Made by a program: the position numbers and the translations under genes. The notes beneath the pieces were generated by a model. The model was not told where the DNA came from. It ran no database searches and saw only the letters and a program-made list of their open reading frames with translations. From positions 1 to 7,170 of the forward strand of contig JAZLLJ010000092.1 in NCBI GenBank assembly GCA_045598065.1: 7,170 bases of DNA, in the 5' to 3' direction. Numbering within the stretch: position 1 is the first letter of the stretch; the number at the start of each line of letters is the position of its first letter. This stretch comes from RGIG426 sp045598065. GTDB lineage: Bacteria > Bacillota > Clostridia > Oscillospirales > Acutalibacteraceae. Shown here one piece after another: positions 5,802 through 7,170 of this stretch.

Positions 5802-5880
5802 GGAAAAACCCCACTCAAGGCCGGGAGTTCTTAAGGAATGTATTCCTTAAGAACTCCCGGCCAACGAGAGGGGCTTTTCC
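5802..5880 (-). terminator. Terminator of the dockerin gene, with a nested palindrome
   Basis: The outer arms, GGAAAAACCCCACTC (5802-5816) and GAGAGGGGCTTTTCC (5866-5880), pair over 15 positions with two mismatches (5808/5874 and 5813/5869). Read on the minus strand, this is an AAAAGCCCC...GGGGTTTTT terminator starting 12 nt after the dockerin gene stop. A perfect 21-bp inverted repeat occupies the place of its loop. The A and T runs would allow termination in both directions, facing the convergent tRNA terminator at 5737-5772. Confidence 0.8.
5819..5862. repeat. Perfect 21-bp inverted repeat with a 2-nt centre
   Basis: Arm 5819-5839 (begins GGCCGGGAGTTCTTAAGGAA) is the exact reverse complement of arm 5842-5862, with GT at 5840-5841 between them. 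It begins and ends with GGCC, and each arm contains CTTAAG. As DNA it could extrude a cruciform. As RNA it is a very stable hairpin once the central pairs open. Its sharp boundaries inside an imperfect outer stem suggest an inserted small palindromic element, which is inference. Confidence 0.85.
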
Positions 5881-5892
5881 TGTTTGATGAGC

Positions 5893-6090
5893 TTACGCGC
5901 CTAAGTTTTCAACCATACTTGCAAGATACTTGCGAAGCAGCAGCACGTCTTTCATATTGACCGTGCCGTCTTCGTTGCAGTCGGCGTTCGTCATATTGAT
6001 TTCGGGGTTCATGCCACCCAACTGTTTGCGAAGCACCAGCACGTCTTTCATATTGACCGCGCCGTCGTCGTTGGCATCGCCGAGCAGCGC
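5893..6090 (-). other. Type I dockerin module
   Basis: The 65 C-terminal residues (ALLGDAND... to ENLGA) contain a duplicated 12-residue calcium loop, each followed by a helix (VLVLRKQLGG and VLLLRKYLAS). Positions 10-11 of both loops, which set cohesin choice in characterised type I dockerins, are Met-Lys in both copies. The module is therefore nearly two-fold symmetric and may bind in two orientations (inference). Confidence 0.93.
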
Positions 6091-7170
6091 CGCCGGCGCT
6101 TCCACGGCTTCTTTCGATTCGCCCCAAGCGTAGAAGATGCTTGTGTCTTCGTCATTTCTGTACGAATCGGCTTCCAAAACAGAAACCTCGCCGCCGTTCA
6201 AAACAATTTCGGGTTTTTCGGCGAAGATGTATCCCCCATCGGCAACCAGCACACCGCCGAGTGAGTAGAACTTGCCCGCTTCAAAGGTATCGTCGTCGTA
6301 CACGACCTTACCATCGGTATCGTTATACCAGCGCGGACTACCCTCTCCAAAGTGGTAAGGCGCATCTTCGGGGAGCGTGAGATTTAAGAAATCGCCCGCT
6401 TTGCCGCCGGCAACCGCGTCACAGAAGCCGTCAATTTCGATTTTGTCGATGATAATCGGCTCCACCGCTTCGGTCGGTTTTGTCCACACATAAAAGCCCG
6501 TGCTGTCTTCATCATTGATTTCCGTCCACGTCGCATCCACAAGGTCGGTCGTGCCGTTGATGGTCACCACCGTTTCAGCAGAGAACGTATAGCCGCTGTC
6601 TGCCTGAATATACCAGAAGCCGTCGTACTGCGGGCCTGCTTCAAAAACAGCCGCCGATTCCATTCTGTTTCCCGTATCCTCGTTGTACCAATAATGTCGA
6701 TCCACCGTAAAGTGGCAATCGTCGGAGAGGGTGTAGTCAAGAAAATCGCCGGTTTTTTCGCCCAAAATCGGTGTCACGTCCGCATCAATGATTTCGATTT
6801 TGTCGATGACAATCGGCTCCACCGCTTCTTTCGGTTCGCTCCAAACATAGAAAACATACCCGCCGTAATTGAGACTTTCATCTCTTTCTGTATTGGTTTC
6901 ATCAACGGAGTATTCCCCGCCGTTCAAGAGGACTTCGGCATCCTCGGCGAAGATATATCCCCCGTTGTTGACAACCAGCCAACCGCCGAGCGAATAGGAT
7001 TTTCCCTTTTCAAAGGTATCGCTGTTATTCAAAAGCACGTCATCGGTAACATTACCCCACAGCGGAAAATTCGTAAAAAACTGATACGGCGCATCTTCGG
7101 GAAGCGTGAGGTGAATAAAGTCCCCCGCTTTGCCGCCGACAACCGGGTCACAGAAACCGTCGATTTCGAT
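5893..7170 (-). CDS. Extracellular repeat protein with C-terminal type I dockerin (N-terminus beyond window)
   Basis: The reading frame is open through 7170, so only the last 425 residues are visible. The true start and any signal peptide lie outside the window. The GTG at 7038 is internal. Three consecutive repeats (6799-7170, 6442-6798, 6091-6441) share the pattern IEI...G.K.GDF..TL.ED, then DTFE.GK.YSLGG.LV...GYIFAE, then a FYVW..P.EAVEP linker. They look like small beta-sandwich modules common in Clostridia surface proteins. I do not recognise a named enzyme domain. Residues from 6090 to the stop form a dockerin with two calcium loops, DANDDGAVNMKD and DCNEDGTVNMKD, each with D1, N3, D5, N9 and D12. 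By family knowledge, a dockerin binds a cohesin on a scaffoldin or cell-surface protein. The protein is strongly acidic, as secreted proteins of this type often are. What the repeats bind is unknown. Confidence 0.9.
   Translation of the reverse strand: MEIDGFCDPVVGGKAGDFIHLTLPEDAPYQFFTNFPLWGNVTDDVLLNNSDTFEKGKSYSLGGWLVVNNGGYIFAEDAEVLLNGGEYSVDETNTERDESLNYGGYVFYVWSEPKEAVEPIVIDKIEIIDADVTPILGEKTGDFLDYTLSDDCHFTVDRHYWYNEDTGNRMESAAVFEAGPQYDGFWYIQADSGYTFSAETVVTINGTTDLVDATWTEINDEDSTGFYVWTKPTEAVEPIIIDKIEIDGFCDAVAGGKAGDFLNLTLPEDAPYHFGEGSPRWYNDTDGKVVYDDDTFEAGKFYSLGGVLVADGGYIFAEKPEIVLNGGEVSVLEADSYRNDEDTSIFYAWGESKEAVEAPAALLGDANDDGAVNMKDVLVLRKQLGGMNPEINMTNADCNEDGTVNMKDVLLLRKYLASMVENLGA
6091..6441 (-). repeat. 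Protein repeat 3 (117 aa, A type)
   Basis: It starts IEIDGFCDAVAGGKAGDF and ends EAVEAPA before the dockerin. It is much closer to repeat 1 than to repeat 2: over its first 31 residues 26 are identical to repeat 1, including the single Cys. Confidence 0.9.
6442..6798 (-). repeat. Protein repeat 2 (119 aa, B type)
   Basis: It starts IEIIDADVTPILGEKTGDF and ends with the linker EAVEPIIIDK. The GYTFSAETVVTINGTT segment matches GYIFAE...VLNGGE of the other repeats, but most other positions have diverged and there is no Cys at the CD site. Confidence 0.88.
6799..7170 (-). repeat. Protein repeat 1 (124 aa visible, A type)
   Basis: The window edge coincides with its IEIDGFCD start. It ends in the linker EAVEPIVIDK. 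A preceding linker or further repeats probably lie beyond 7170, since the frame stays open. Confidence 0.88.

Overview
The window looks like chromosomal DNA of a Clostridia-type Firmicute, most likely a gut or anaerobic Oscillospiraceae/Ruminococcaceae-like organism. This is inferred from strong AGGAGG-type ribosome binding sites, sigma-A promoters with 17-bp spacers, a tRNA with encoded CCA, an ACT protein-hom-lysC operon, an NhaC-family antiporter and a dockerin-bearing extracellular repeat protein. No species can be named from the sequence alone.

Layout. Positions 1-83 carry no recognisable gene. From 3163 down to 84 on the minus strand lies a complete operon for the head of the aspartate-family amino acid pathway: promoter (3135-3163), a short leader with a GC-rich hairpin, a small HTH-plus-ACT protein (2603-3076), homoserine dehydrogenase (1354-2592), aspartate kinase (130-1335) and a strong terminator (84-121). 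Aspartate kinase and homoserine dehydrogenase catalyse the two steps that flank aspartate-semialdehyde dehydrogenase, which is not in the window. Inside lysC there is a well-placed Shine-Dalgarno and ATG at codon 245, where a separate regulatory (beta) subunit is expected.

Upstream of that operon is a monocistronic NhaC-type antiporter (3245-4585, minus) with its own promoter and terminator. It is divergent from an MscS-type mechanosensitive channel (4706-5506, plus). The two promoters are back to back, with -35 boxes only 2 bp apart, so ion exchange and hypo-osmotic relief start from one compact divergent control region. A tRNA-Ala(CGC) with its own consensus promoter follows mscS (5588-5663), and a strong hairpin terminator lies at 5737-5772.

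The right end holds the 3' part of a large minus-strand gene (stop at 5893, open through 7170). It encodes an extracellular-type protein with at least three repeats of about 117-124 residues and a C-terminal type I dockerin, which suggests attachment to a cohesin-bearing complex. Its terminator region is a nested palindrome, with a perfect 21-bp inverted repeat sitting inside an older-looking terminator stem.

I saw no clear new defence or mobile system. The most noteworthy items are the internal start in lysC, the nested palindrome at 5802-5880, the inverted repeats over two promoters, the back-to-back promoters and the A-B-A repeat architecture of the dockerin protein.
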